A stretch of DNA of 35,256 nucleotides, taken from NCBI GenBank assembly GCA_022793315.1, contig JAAWCO010000022.1, positions 1 to 35,256 of the forward strand, given 5' to 3'. The position numbers and the translations under genes are program-made. The notes beneath the pieces were generated by a model. That model was not told where the DNA came from and ran no database searches. It saw only the letters and a list, made by a program, of their open reading frames with translations. The stretch comes from Clostridiales bacterium. Lineage in GTDB: Bacteria > Bacillota > Clostridia > Oscillospirales > Acutalibacteraceae. Every line of letters starts with the position of its first letter. The stretch's first letter is position 1. Positions 1 through 7,161 of this stretch are shown piece after piece.

Positions 1-1
1 C

Positions 2-778
2 ACCGGCCTGCTGTACGCCCTGCCCCTGTGCGAAGCGGACAGCGACCTGGTGCTGACCACCGCCCTGGAGTCGGCAGGCTATGTGGAAATGACCCTGTCG
101 GCGCTGCGCCGGTCGGGTATTACGATAGAGCCGGCCGCCGGGGGCTGGCATATCCCCGGCGGTCAGTCCTACCGCGCCGCCGATGTGACGGTTGAGGGGG
201 ACTGGTCACAGGCCGCCTTTCTGCTGGCGGCGGGAGCGCTGGGCGGCGATATCACCGTGACGGGACTGGACTCTGACTCCCCTCAGGGGGACCGCGCCTG
301 CGTCGAGCTGCTCCGCCGCTTCGGCGCTCCGGTTGAGGAAATAAACGGCGGTTATCGCTGCCGCCGGGCGCCTCTCCACGGAATCGACATCGATGCACGA
401 CAGATTCCGGATCTTGTTCCCGTGCTGGCGGCAACCGCCGCGCTGGCGGAGGGAACCACCCGCATCACCGGGGCGGCCCGCCTGCGCATCAAGGAGAGCG
501 ACCGGCTTCATGCCATGGCGGAGGGACTGAATCGCCTGGGCGGACAGGCAGAGGAGCTGCCCGACGGACTGCTGATCCGGGGAGTGAAGCAGCTGCGGGG
601 CGGTGAAGCAGACGGCTTCAACGACCACCGTGTGGTTATGAGTCTGGCAGTGGCCGCCTTGCGCAGCAGCGCCTCTGTGACCATTCATGACGCCCAGAGC
701 ATATCCAAAAGCTGGCCTAACTTCTGGACAGACTATACACAGATAGGAGGAATCGCTCATGTCATCGACGATCGGTGA
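2..778 (+). CDS. aroA: 3-phosphoshikimate 1-carboxyvinyltransferase (EPSP synthase), C-terminal part
   Basis: The enzyme joins shikimate-3-phosphate and phosphoenolpyruvate to give EPSP, the step before chorismate synthase. The frame is open from the left edge, so the N-terminal portion (roughly 40% of a usual 420-430 residue protein) lies outside. The visible part begins with a TGLLYALPL-like segment, matching the family's conserved QFLTGLLMALP region. It contains the family motifs IPDLVPVLAATAA, RIKESDRLHAMAEGL (active-site Lys/Glu region), FNDHRVVMSLAVAAL and, at the end, SKSWPNFW. An internal GTG at base 50 is not the real start because the frame continues upstream with family-like sequence. 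The last 20 bases overlap aroC, and the aroC ribosome site lies inside this gene, which implies translational coupling. Confidence 0.96.
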   Translation, partial: TGLLYALPLCEADSDLVLTTALESAGYVEMTLSALRRSGITIEPAAGGWHIPGGQSYRAADVTVEGDWSQAAFLLAAGALGGDITVTGLDSDSPQGDRACVELLRRFGAPVEEINGGYRCRRAPLHGIDIDARQIPDLVPVLAATAALAEGTTRITGAARLRIKESDRLHAMAEGLNRLGGQAEELPDGLLIRGVKQLRGGEADGFNDHRVVMSLAVAALRSSASVTIHDAQSISKSWPNFWTDYTQIGGIAHVIDDR

Positions 779-1850
779 TACTGTCCGGCTGTCGGTCTTT
801 GGAGAAAGCCACGGCGAGGCCATCGGCTGTATACTCAGCGGCCTGCCCGCCGGAGAGCCGTTGGACCGGGAGGAGCTGCTGCTCCAGATGTCCCGGCGCG
901 CCCCCGGCCGGGATAAAACAGCCACCACCCGTCGGGAAAGCGACCAGCCCGACATCCTGTCCGGCCTGCTGGAGGGCCGCACCACCGGCGCGCCGCTGGC
1001 CATGCTGATCCGCAACACCAGCCAGCGTTCCGGGGACTATGCCAGCCTCGCCCGTCTGCCGCGGCCGGGGCATGCGGATTATACCGGCCATGTGCGTTAT
1101 CACGGCTTCAACGATGTGCGGGGGGGCGGCCATTTCAGCGGACGTCTCACCGCCCCGCTGGTTTTCGCAGGCGCCGTATGCCGCCAGATCCTGAAGCGGC
1201 GCGGTGTCGCGGTGGGCGGCCATATTTATGCGATTGCGGACGTAGCGGATCGTCCCTTCGACCCGGTGGAGGTGGATGCCGCTCTGCTCAACCAGCTGGC
1301 CGCCGTTCCCTTCCCGCTGATTGATCAGGAACAGGAAGCTACAATGCGTGAGCGGGTAGAAGCGGCCCGTCTCGATCAGGACAGTGTCGGCGGCATTGTG
1401 GAGGTGGCCGCCTGCGGCCTGCCCGCCGGACTGGGCTCCCCCATGTTCGACGGGATCGAAAATAAGCTGTCCGCCCTCTTTTTTGGCATTCCCGCTGTCA
1501 AGGGGGTGGAGTTTGGGGACGGCTTCGGTCTGGCCTCTCTCCGGGGCAGTCAGGCCAACGATCCCTACGCCTGTGCCGGGGGACGCATCGTGACCCTGTC
1601 CAATCATAACGGCGGCCTGCTGGGCGGCATCACCAACGGCATGCCCCTGATTGCCCGACTGGCGGTGAAGCCAACCCCCTCCATTTCTCAAAAGCAGCAA
1701 ACGGTCGACCTGGTCTCGGGACAGGAGGCGGAGCTGGAGATCCGGGGCCGCCATGACCCCTGTATTGTTCCGCGGGCAGTACCAGTCGCAGAGGCCATGC
1801 TGGCGTTTGGACTGCTGGACCGGATGGAATCGGAAAGGAGCTGGGGATAA
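759..1850 (+). CDS. aroC: chorismate synthase
   Basis: This 363-residue enzyme removes phosphate from EPSP to give chorismate, using reduced FMN. Visible family motifs are GESHG near the N-terminus, RRAPGRD, the RPGHADY segment, GGGHFSGRLTAP (the FMN/substrate region, usually GRxSxRETA), GVEFGDGFG, HNGGLLGGITNGMPL and the C-terminal RHDPCIVPRAVPVAEAM. Length is typical for the family. The ATG at 759 has an AGGAGG site at 745-750 with an 8-base spacer. The gene starts inside the end of aroA and its stop codon overlaps the pheA start (TAATG), so the three genes form one tightly packed operon. Confidence 0.97.
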   Translation: MSSTIGDTVRLSVFGESHGEAIGCILSGLPAGEPLDREELLLQMSRRAPGRDKTATTRRESDQPDILSGLLEGRTTGAPLAMLIRNTSQRSGDYASLARLPRPGHADYTGHVRYHGFNDVRGGGHFSGRLTAPLVFAGAVCRQILKRRGVAVGGHIYAIADVADRPFDPVEVDAALLNQLAAVPFPLIDQEQEATMRERVEAARLDQDSVGGIVEVAACGLPAGLGSPMFDGIENKLSALFFGIPAVKGVEFGDGFGLASLRGSQANDPYACAGGRIVTLSNHNGGLLGGITNGMPLIARLAVKPTPSISQKQQTVDLVSGQEAELEIRGRHDPCIVPRAVPVAEAMLAFGLLDRMESERSWG

Positions 1851-3034
1851 TGGAAGAGCTTTCGGACATTCGTCGGGAAATCGACGGCATTGATGAGGAA
1901 CTGCTGCGCCTCTTCTGCCGCCGGCTGGACTGCTCCCGCCGAGTGGCAGAATACAAGCAGGCGCACCGTCTGCCCATCCTCAACCAGGCGCGGGAGGAGG
2001 AAATCCTGGCCGGGGTAAGGGAAAGCGCCCGGCAGCTGGACACAGCCGGCGACGGCTATGCGGAGGCGGTCTCTCTGCTGTTTGCCATGACGATGGATGT
2101 CTCCCGTGCCCTTCAGCACAGGCGGATGGGAAGCGGCGCAGCACTTCGCCGCCGAATGGAGGCGGCATCCTCCCATTTCCCGCCGCAGGAAACGCCCCGC
2201 GTCGTCTGTGCCGGCTGCCCCGGCGCCTATGCCGATGAGGCGGCCTCCCTCCTGTTCCCTCAGCGCACTCCCCGGTTCGTTGGTGATTTTTCCGAGGTCT
2301 TTGACGAGGTGAGTCAGGGGCGCGCCGATTACGGCGTGGTTCCGGTGGAAAACTCCTGTACCGGGTCGGTCCATGAGGTTTACGATCTGGTGATGAGGCA
2401 TTGCTTCACCATCGCGGCGGCGGTTGAGGTTCCCGTCCGCCACTGTCTGCTGGCAGTGAAAGGCGCCAACCCTGCCGATCTGCGGACGGTATACTCCCAC
2501 CCGCAGGGGCTGCTGCAATGCTCCGACCGGCTGGCCGCACGGGGGCTGGAGCCCCGCACCTACAGCAATACGGCTGCCGCCGCGCGTATGGTGGCGGAAA
2601 AAGGCGATCCCACGGTGGGGGCAGTCTCTTCCGCGCACGCGGCCAGTCTATACGGGTTGGATATTGTCGAAAAAAATATACAGAACATTGATAATAACAG
2701 TACCCGCTTTATTGCTATTACCCGTTCCCTGATCCTTCCGGCCGATGCCGACCGGATCAGTCTGATCTTTTCGCTGCCCCATGTGACCGGTTCCCTGTAC
2801 CGGGTGCTGGCACGCTTTTCTGCGGCAGGGCTCAACCTGACCAAGCTGGAAAGCCGGCCCACCCGTGACCGACCGTCTATGGGGGACAAATTCACCTATG
2901 TTTTTTACCTGGATTTTGAGGGATCCCTCTCCCAGCCGGGCACAGTTGACCTGCTCTGCTCACTGTCAGAGGAGCTGCCTGCCTTCCGTTTTCTGGGCAA
3001 TTATCGGGAACAGGGCCCCGAAAGGGACAAATAA
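1850..3034 (+). CDS. pheA: bifunctional chorismate mutase / prephenate dehydratase
   Basis: This 394-residue fused enzyme takes chorismate to prephenate and then to phenylpyruvate, committing carbon to phenylalanine. Residues 1-90 form an AroQ-type helical chorismate mutase (IRREIDGIDEELLRLF, RRVAEYK). Residues about 117-290 are the prephenate dehydratase domain, with GVVPVENSCTGSVHE and the catalytic NNSTRF (TRF at 285-287). Residues about 300-390 are an ACT regulatory domain with GSLYRVL and ESRP (334-337), the phenylalanine-binding motifs known in this family, so feedback inhibition by phenylalanine is expected. The ATG overlaps the aroC stop by one base and follows a GGAAAGGAG ribosome site. 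No convincing rho-independent terminator directly follows the gene. Confidence 0.96.
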   Translation: MEELSDIRREIDGIDEELLRLFCRRLDCSRRVAEYKQAHRLPILNQAREEEILAGVRESARQLDTAGDGYAEAVSLLFAMTMDVSRALQHRRMGSGAALRRRMEAASSHFPPQETPRVVCAGCPGAYADEAASLLFPQRTPRFVGDFSEVFDEVSQGRADYGVVPVENSCTGSVHEVYDLVMRHCFTIAAAVEVPVRHCLLAVKGANPADLRTVYSHPQGLLQCSDRLAARGLEPRTYSNTAAAARMVAEKGDPTVGAVSSAHAASLYGLDIVEKNIQNIDNNSTRFIAITRSLILPADADRISLIFSLPHVTGSLYRVLARFSAAGLNLTKLESRPTRDRPSMGDKFTYVFYLDFEGSLSQPGTVDLLCSLSEELPAFRFLGNYREQGPERDK

Positions 3035-3035
3035 G

Positions 3036-3068
3036 CGTATATTTCGACAAAAAATTACACTTTGTATA
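3036..3068 (+). repeat. AT-rich GTATAT element, copy 1 (direct repeat)
   Basis: A 33-base AT-rich segment begins two bases after the pheA stop. It aligns, with a few mismatches and one gap, to 3303-3336: both begin CGTATATTT, share an A6 run in the middle and end TTTGTATA. A GGGACAAA word also occurs shortly before both copies. This copy has lost the perfect hairpin of the second one. Function unknown; it could be a degenerate mobile element end, a duplicated pheA tail or a protein-binding site. Confidence 0.5.
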
Positions 3069-3111
3069 AGAGCAGTCCCATGCCGAACCAAATCCAGCGT
3101 TGGACTGCTCT
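3069..3111 (+). other. stem-loop downstream of pheA
   Basis: A 10-base perfect inverted repeat (AGAGCAGTCC at 3069-3078 and GGACTGCTCT at 3102-3111) flanks a 23-base loop. It is followed by CTCTAATCC and not by a T-run, so it is not a canonical terminator. It sits between the two copies of the AT-rich element. It may stabilise the 3' end of the pheA mRNA, but this is inference. Confidence 0.4.
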
Positions 3112-3133
3112 CTCTAATCCTGTAGGAGGAAAC

Positions 3134-3253
3134 GTGCGCCGGCTGCCCTTTCACAGCAGCGCCGGGGGCTCCGGAATCCAAAACACACAAGGCAAGATGC
3201 TTTTTTGGGGGTCCAAAAGGGAACGCTGTCTGCACCCCTTTTCATCCCTCTGA
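3134..3253 (+). CDS. possible 39-residue small protein (doubtful)
   Basis: A GTG codon at 3134 follows a perfect AGGAGG (3124-3129) with only a 4-base spacer and opens a 39-codon frame beginning MRRLPFHSSAGG and ending CLHPFSSL. There is no membrane segment or recognisable motif, and the composition is Ser/Arg rich. It lies between the two AT-rich repeat copies in a stretch otherwise without genes. The ribosome site is the only support, so the frame may be chance. Confidence 0.15.
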   Translation: MRRLPFHSSAGGSGIQNTQGKMLFWGSKRERCLHPFSSL

Positions 3254-3298
3254 CACTTGTCCGCCTTTTTTCAGGGACAAAGGGCCATAAAGGTCGAA

Positions 3299-3336
3299 AA
3301 ACCGTATATTTTGTTAAAAAATATACGGTTTGTATA
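3299..3336 (+). repeat. AT-rich GTATAT element, copy 2, with perfect 14-base hairpin
   Basis: The arms AAACCGTATATTTT (3299-3312) and AAAATATACGGTTT (3318-3331) are perfectly complementary around a 5-base loop. A further GTATAT follows directly at 3332-3337. The element at 3303-3336 repeats 3036-3068 in direct orientation about 267 bases away. The stem is AT-rich with no T-run after it, so an operator or a mobile-element end fits better than a terminator. Confidence 0.55.
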
Positions 3337-3376
3337 TTTTCTGTCTCATAATTTTTTCTTCTGCTGCCGTTTTTCC

Positions 3377-3404
3377 CTGGCAGGCGGGCCCCTCCGCCTG
3401 CCAG
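3377..3404. other. GC-rich hairpin in the pheA downstream region
   Basis: A perfect 11-base inverted repeat (CTGGCAGGCGG at 3377-3387, CCGCCTGCCAG at 3394-3404) has a 6-base loop. On the plus strand the T-run precedes the stem, and no T-run follows on either strand, so it does not meet the intrinsic-terminator pattern. It may still end pheA transcripts or protect their 3' ends. Confidence 0.4.
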
Positions 3405-3555
3405 CAAGACGGCCGGGCGGTCCAGACAACTGGTCAGAGAGTTGGAAAATATCCGCCGCTGAACCCCATCAGCTGAAGGGGAAAACGATTCCGGAAACTC
3501 CCTTTTCTCTTTCGTGTTGATAGCTCTGACCGCCGGCGATTTCGCTAACGCCTTC

Positions 3556-3584
3556 TTGAAACGAAAAATTGCTTGTGATATACT
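3556..3584 (+). promoter_or_regulatory. sigma-A promoter of the orphan gene at 3624
   Basis: TTGAAA (3556-3561), a 17-base spacer and TATACT (3579-3584), with an extended -10 (TGA directly before TATACT). It ends 39 bases before the start codon of the 3624 gene. The ten bases GTGATATACT recur in the promoter of the other orphan gene (33239-33267). Confidence 0.7.
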
Positions 3585-3623
3585 CGATTCGGCAAATTAT
3601 CATTGGTAACATGAGAGGAATGT

Positions 3624-3989
3624 ATGATGCAGGAAGCTGTTTTAAAGATAGGAGAATTAGGCGCGCCGCCGGAAGGGTTTGAGGAGGATGTGTTTCCTGG
3701 AGATGAAGGGGTTCCCCCTGATGAGACCCTTGATTTGTGGGAGGCATACCAGGATGCAGCAGATTCCATCATCCGACCGGTTACATGGGAGGAGGCGGAA
3801 ATTCTGATAAAATGCTGTCCCACCGATCACATGGCTGGAATTGAATGGACCGTTCTGCATGGTATTGAAAGCGTTTTTAACCCTGAAGCGGTAGAGGACT
3901 TCCGAACCCTGATTGAAAAATGCAACTCAGACATGATGAAGGATATGCTGCTGAAACGGCTTCAAAATTATATCCGTAGCAGGGAATAA
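3624..3989 (+). CDS. hypothetical acidic small protein
   Basis: I do not recognise this 121-residue protein. It is acidic, especially in the first 60 residues, has no signal peptide or membrane segment, and is predicted by eye to be mostly helical. Notable stretches are TWEEAEILIKCC, HMAGIEWTVLHGIESVF and the basic C-terminal end LLKRLQNYIRSRE. The start at 3624 has an AGAGG site five bases upstream; a second ATG directly follows. It is monocistronic with its own extended -10 promoter, and it sits in an AT-richer pocket between the aromatic operon and a penicillin-binding protein. Composition and isolation are compatible with horizontal acquisition. The general look (short, acidic, aromatic-rich helical) recalls immunity proteins, but no partner toxin is visible, so I do not assign that role. 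Confidence 0.7.
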   Translation: MMQEAVLKIGELGAPPEGFEEDVFPGDEGVPPDETLDLWEAYQDAADSIIRPVTWEEAEILIKCCPTDHMAGIEWTVLHGIESVFNPEAVEDFRTLIEKCNSDMMKDMLLKRLQNYIRSRE

Positions 3990-4005
3990 TAACTTCCGAT
4001 TTATT

Positions 4006-4034
4006 GGGCGGTGATCCGGAATGGCTCACTGCCC
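4006..4034 (+). terminator. weak terminator-like hairpin after the orphan gene
   Basis: GGGCGGTGA (4006-4014) pairs with TCACTGCCC (4026-4034) with one G-T wobble around an 11-base loop, 17 bases after the stop codon. Only a broken T-rich tract (TTCTGTCATTTT) follows, so efficiency is uncertain. It lies between the orphan gene and the convergent penicillin-binding protein gene. Confidence 0.4.
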
Positions 4035-4114
4035 ATTCTGTCATTTTGACGAGGAGAAAAGTTTATCAACGTTTCTCAACACGAACGAGAAAAGGAACGG
4101 CGGAAAAATCGGCT

Positions 4115-5722
4115 TTACCCTCTGGCCTTTTCCAGCATATTCAGCTCCTCACAGATCTGTTTGAAAACCGGGGTGGATTTGCCGCCGGTACCGTCGGTAT
4201 CCTCCGCCAGCACCACCACGACATAGCGGGGTTCCTGTGCCGGATAATAGCCGGCATACCAGCCCTGTACCACCTCGCGGCCATCGACCTTCCAGCCAGT
4301 TTCCGCTGTCCCGGTTTTGGCGCCTGCTCCACCCTCGAACGGCCTGCCATTGCGCCCGGTCCCTTCCTCAACAGCCTTCTCCATCATCTCTCTCAGCCGG
4401 ACAGCCGTGCTTTTGGAAAACGCCTGCTGCCGGGCGGCGGGCGCCTCCTCATGCAGCTGGCCGTCGGCGTCCACTGTACCCAGGATCAACGTGGGACGCA
4501 CCAGCTCCCCATCGTTCACCACGGTGCCCACCAGCTGGGCCAGATGAACCGGCGATGCCAGCAGGGACCCCTGTCCGAAGGCAAAATTCGCCACCTCTGC
4601 CGGAGCCTGGAGGGATTCCAGCGACGGCATGACAGCCCGGTCGGTTCTCATGCCGTCGGCCAGTGGAATCGGCCGGTCAAACCCCAGATTTACCGCCATA
4701 TTGTACAGACGGTCGCCACCGGTCTGCAGCATCAGGTGAATAAAATAGGGGTTGCACGACTCGGCAAAGGCCTGATACATTCCGAGAAGTCCATGCCCCA
4801 GTCGGTTGTGGCAATGGAAGGGAATGCTCCCCACGTCGATGGACCCGACACAGGAATAGGACGTGCTCACAGGAACCCCCGCCTCCAGCGCAGCGGCGGC
4901 AGAAACAATCTTGAAAACCGAGCCGCAGTTATAGTTGCTCAGCGCCCGATTGACCAGCGGCGCGTCGTCGTCCTCCAGACTGTCCGCCAGCGTATCCGGC
5001 TGAAAATCGGGCAGACTGACCATGGCCAGAATGCGGCCGGTCGCGGGCTCGGTGACCACCACCGCCCCCTTGCGGATGAATTGGCGGGCGGCGTTTTCCG
5101 CGATTCTCTGGATATCTGCATCAATGGTCAGAGCAATGCCGGCGCGGGCGTCGGCCAGCGTATCGGTAACCTGTGGCTCAATCCCCTGTAAAGGTCTTCC
5201 CATTGCATCTGCCCGATAGGTGACCGACGCCGTTCCCCCGTGTTCCTGAAGATAATCGTTATAAAACAGCTCCATCCCTGCGGCGCCGTTGATGCCGTCT
5301 CCCGACAGATAGCCCACCACATGGGGCGCCAGCAGGGTTCCCTCATACCGTTTGGGGACGGTGAAAAGGGTGATCCCCTGCGTCGGAGGGGTCGGCTGCA
5401 CCAGACTCGCCACCACCGGCTTCCCTCCCTGGAGACGGGAGGAAACCCCCTCCAGAGCTTCCTCCTCCACACATCCCGCCAGGGCGGCGACAGCTGCCGC
5501 GGCAGGCGTCACTGCTGCGCGGTATTCTCTGCCGGTATTGTTCAGCGGGGTCAGGTTCCGGTCGTAAATCGTGCCGCGGGCCGAAGCCACATGGACCGTC
5601 ATACTGGCCTGCTGGTCCGCCGCCTGCGACAGTGCGCCGTCCGTGAGCTGATAAACCCGCAGGATAACGCCGCACATCAGCAGCAGGATCAGTGTGAAAC
5701 AGATTACGGTTCGTCTTCGCAT
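4115..5722 (-). CDS. class B penicillin-binding protein (peptidoglycan D,D-transpeptidase)
   Basis: This 535-residue membrane-anchored transpeptidase cross-links peptidoglycan outside the cell. A single N-terminal helix (about residues 5-25) follows the start MRRRTV. A dimerisation/pedestal region begins with ARGTIYDRN, typical of class B PBPs. The transpeptidase domain has the three penicillin-binding motifs: SVFK (nucleophile Ser about residue 268), SCN (about 322-324) and KTGTA (about 469-473). There is no PASTA domain, so it is not SpoVD/PBP2x-like; it looks closest to the short PbpA/FtsI-like group. I chose the ATG at 5722 because GGAAAGGCGG lies about eight bases upstream, whereas an in-frame ATG at 5770 has no ribosome site. 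It is last in the minus-strand block, 136 bases after the U32 gene. Confidence 0.93.
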   Translation of the reverse strand: MRRRTVICFTLILLLMCGVILRVYQLTDGALSQAADQQASMTVHVASARGTIYDRNLTPLNNTGREYRAAVTPAAAAVAALAGCVEEEALEGVSSRLQGGKPVVASLVQPTPPTQGITLFTVPKRYEGTLLAPHVVGYLSGDGINGAAGMELFYNDYLQEHGGTASVTYRADAMGRPLQGIEPQVTDTLADARAGIALTIDADIQRIAENAARQFIRKGAVVVTEPATGRILAMVSLPDFQPDTLADSLEDDDAPLVNRALSNYNCGSVFKIVSAAAALEAGVPVSTSYSCVGSIDVGSIPFHCHNRLGHGLLGMYQAFAESCNPYFIHLMLQTGGDRLYNMAVNLGFDRPIPLADGMRTDRAVMPSLESLQAPAEVANFAFGQGSLLASPVHLAQLVGTVVNDGELVRPTLILGTVDADGQLHEEAPAARQQAFSKSTAVRLREMMEKAVEEGTGRNGRPFEGGAGAKTGTAETGWKVDGREVVQGWYAGYYPAQEPRYVVVVLAEDTDGTGGKSTPVFKQICEELNMLEKARG

Positions 5723-5858
5723 ATTGCGTTCCGCCTTTCCATCACAAGCCGGGGGATTGTTCCCCCTCATTGTGCCCGGATGGAGGCGCTTTCATGCTTC
5801 TGCCCGGAAAATCGCAGAAAAAGGCCGCCTGCACTGCCAAAACCGTGCGCTGCTTCTG

Positions 5859-7097
5859 TCAGGAAGATTCTCCGCCCGTCTCCCGCCGCCGGCGCAGAAG
5901 CGTTCCTGCCGCGACCGGACGCGGACAGGGAAAGCGCACCGTCATCTCCGGATGGTTCGCTACGGACAACGGCCGCCCCTCCCCATCGCTCAGCGGCGCG
6001 GCCGTCACCGTAAAGGGGCGCTCGCCGGGGGGCAGAAGCTCCAGCTCCTCTCCGGCAAAAAAGCGGTTGCGCTGGGAGACGGTCAGCTCACCCTTCTCCC
6101 ACGACAGGACCGCGCCCGCCACCTCCCACCGGCGGATATAGCCGCCTGAGACAGTGTTCTGCCCTGGCATACCGAAATAAAAGCCGGTGCCATAGGGACG
6201 GTGGCTGACCTTGTCCGTCTCCTCCCGCAGCCAGTCGGGAGGACGGTAATCGGCGGAGAAACCAGAGGCTGCATAGCCATCGACCGCCATCCGGTAAGCG
6301 TTGGTCACCGCCGCCACATAATAGGGTGCCTTCGCCCGCCCCTCAATTTTGAAGGAGACGATTCCCGCCTGAGCCAGCGCTGCCACATGCTCCAGCATAC
6401 ACAAATCGTTGGCGTCGAGAAGATAGCTCCCCTCCTGTGCCGTTTCCACCGGAAAAACAAGGCCGGGACGCTTCTCCTCCACCAGACCATACCGCCAGCG
6501 GCACGGCTGGGCGCAGTCACCCCGGTTGGCGTCTCTGCCGGTCAGGGCCGCGGACAGCAGGCAGCGGCCCGAAACGGAGAGGCATACCGCGCCGTGGACA
6601 AACGCCTCCAGCTCCAGTTCTTTCGGCGCCCGATCCCGCAAAAGAGCGATCTCCTCCAGAGACAACTCCCTCGACAGCACCACCCGGGCCGCCCCCATCT
6701 CATACAGCTGGGCAGCCGCGGCGGCGTTGGTCACCCCCAGCTGGACTGAAACATGGAGGGCACATCGGGGCGCATACCGCCGGGCCAGCGCCATCACGCC
6801 CAGATCGGCCACAATCAGGGCATCCGCCCCCGCCGCGTCCACCTGCTCCAGAAAAGCGGGCAGAGACTCCAGCTCCCTGTCCCGCGGCAGGGTGTTGCAG
6901 GCAATATAGGCCTTTGCGCCGGCAGCATGGGCCAGCTCCACCGCCTCCCACAGGCCGTCTTTATCAAAATTGGCCGCCGCGGCCCGCATACCAAAGGAGC
7001 GGCCCGCCAGATACACCGCGTCCGCCCCATAGCGCAGCGCAGCCAGCAGGGACTCCCGCTCCCCTGCCGGCGATAAAATTTCAGGCTTTTGCTCCAC
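5859..7097 (-). CDS. peptidase U32 family protein, probable RNA hydroxylase (TrhP/RlhA type)
   Basis: This 412-residue protein is a U32-family protein with a TIM-barrel-like N-terminal half (GADAVYLAG, KAYIACNTL, HVSVQLGVTN). The U32 signature EAFVHGAVCLSVSGRC starts at residue 164. Cysteines 172, 179, 195 (or 199) and 233 are spaced like the four [4Fe-4S] ligands known in UbiU. Characterised relatives do RNA hydroxylation: TrhP makes 5-hydroxyuridine in tRNA and RlhA modifies 23S rRNA, both with prephenate-dependent chemistry. The old 'peptidase' label is therefore probably misleading. The start is GTG at 7097 with a GAGGAGG site about ten bases upstream. mltG next to U32 genes matches B. 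subtilis yrrL-yrrM-yrrN-yrrO, except that the yrrM methyltransferase is absent. A terminator-like hairpin separates it from mltG. Confidence 0.9.
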   Translation of the reverse strand: MEQKPEILSPAGERESLLAALRYGADAVYLAGRSFGMRAAAANFDKDGLWEAVELAHAAGAKAYIACNTLPRDRELESLPAFLEQVDAAGADALIVADLGVMALARRYAPRCALHVSVQLGVTNAAAAAQLYEMGAARVVLSRELSLEEIALLRDRAPKELELEAFVHGAVCLSVSGRCLLSAALTGRDANRGDCAQPCRWRYGLVEEKRPGLVFPVETAQEGSYLLDANDLCMLEHVAALAQAGIVSFKIEGRAKAPYYVAAVTNAYRMAVDGYAASGFSADYRPPDWLREETDKVSHRPYGTGFYFGMPGQNTVSGGYIRRWEVAGAVLSWEKGELTVSQRNRFFAGEELELLPPGERPFTVTAAPLSDGEGRPLSVANHPEMTVRFPCPRPVAAGTLLRRRRETGGESS

Positions 7098-7117
7098 TGC
7101 TGCCGCCTCCTCGCAGA

Positions 7118-7151
7118 AAAGCGGAAACGCGGCCCGGCGCGTTTCCGCTTT
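7118..7151 (-). terminator. intrinsic terminator or attenuator between mltG and the U32 gene
   Basis: Perfect 14-base inverted repeat (7118-7131 with 7138-7151, core GCGGAAACGCG) with a 6-base loop. On the minus strand the stem runs into a short U-run (CCGCTTTTCTG). It starts 11 bases after the mltG stop and ends just before the ribosome site of the U32 gene, so it may reduce rather than abolish read-through. Confidence 0.75.
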
Positions 7152-7161
7152 AAATGGTGAC

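Noticed and set aside
2641..2720. AT-rich island inside pheA as a possible insertion
   Set aside because: The frame is continuous and encodes the conserved NNSTRF catalytic region of prephenate dehydratase, so it belongs to the gene.
5751..5766. GGGGGA-TTGT-TCCCCC hairpin upstream of the penicillin-binding protein as a terminator
   Set aside because: Six-base stem with no T-run on either strand; too weak to call.
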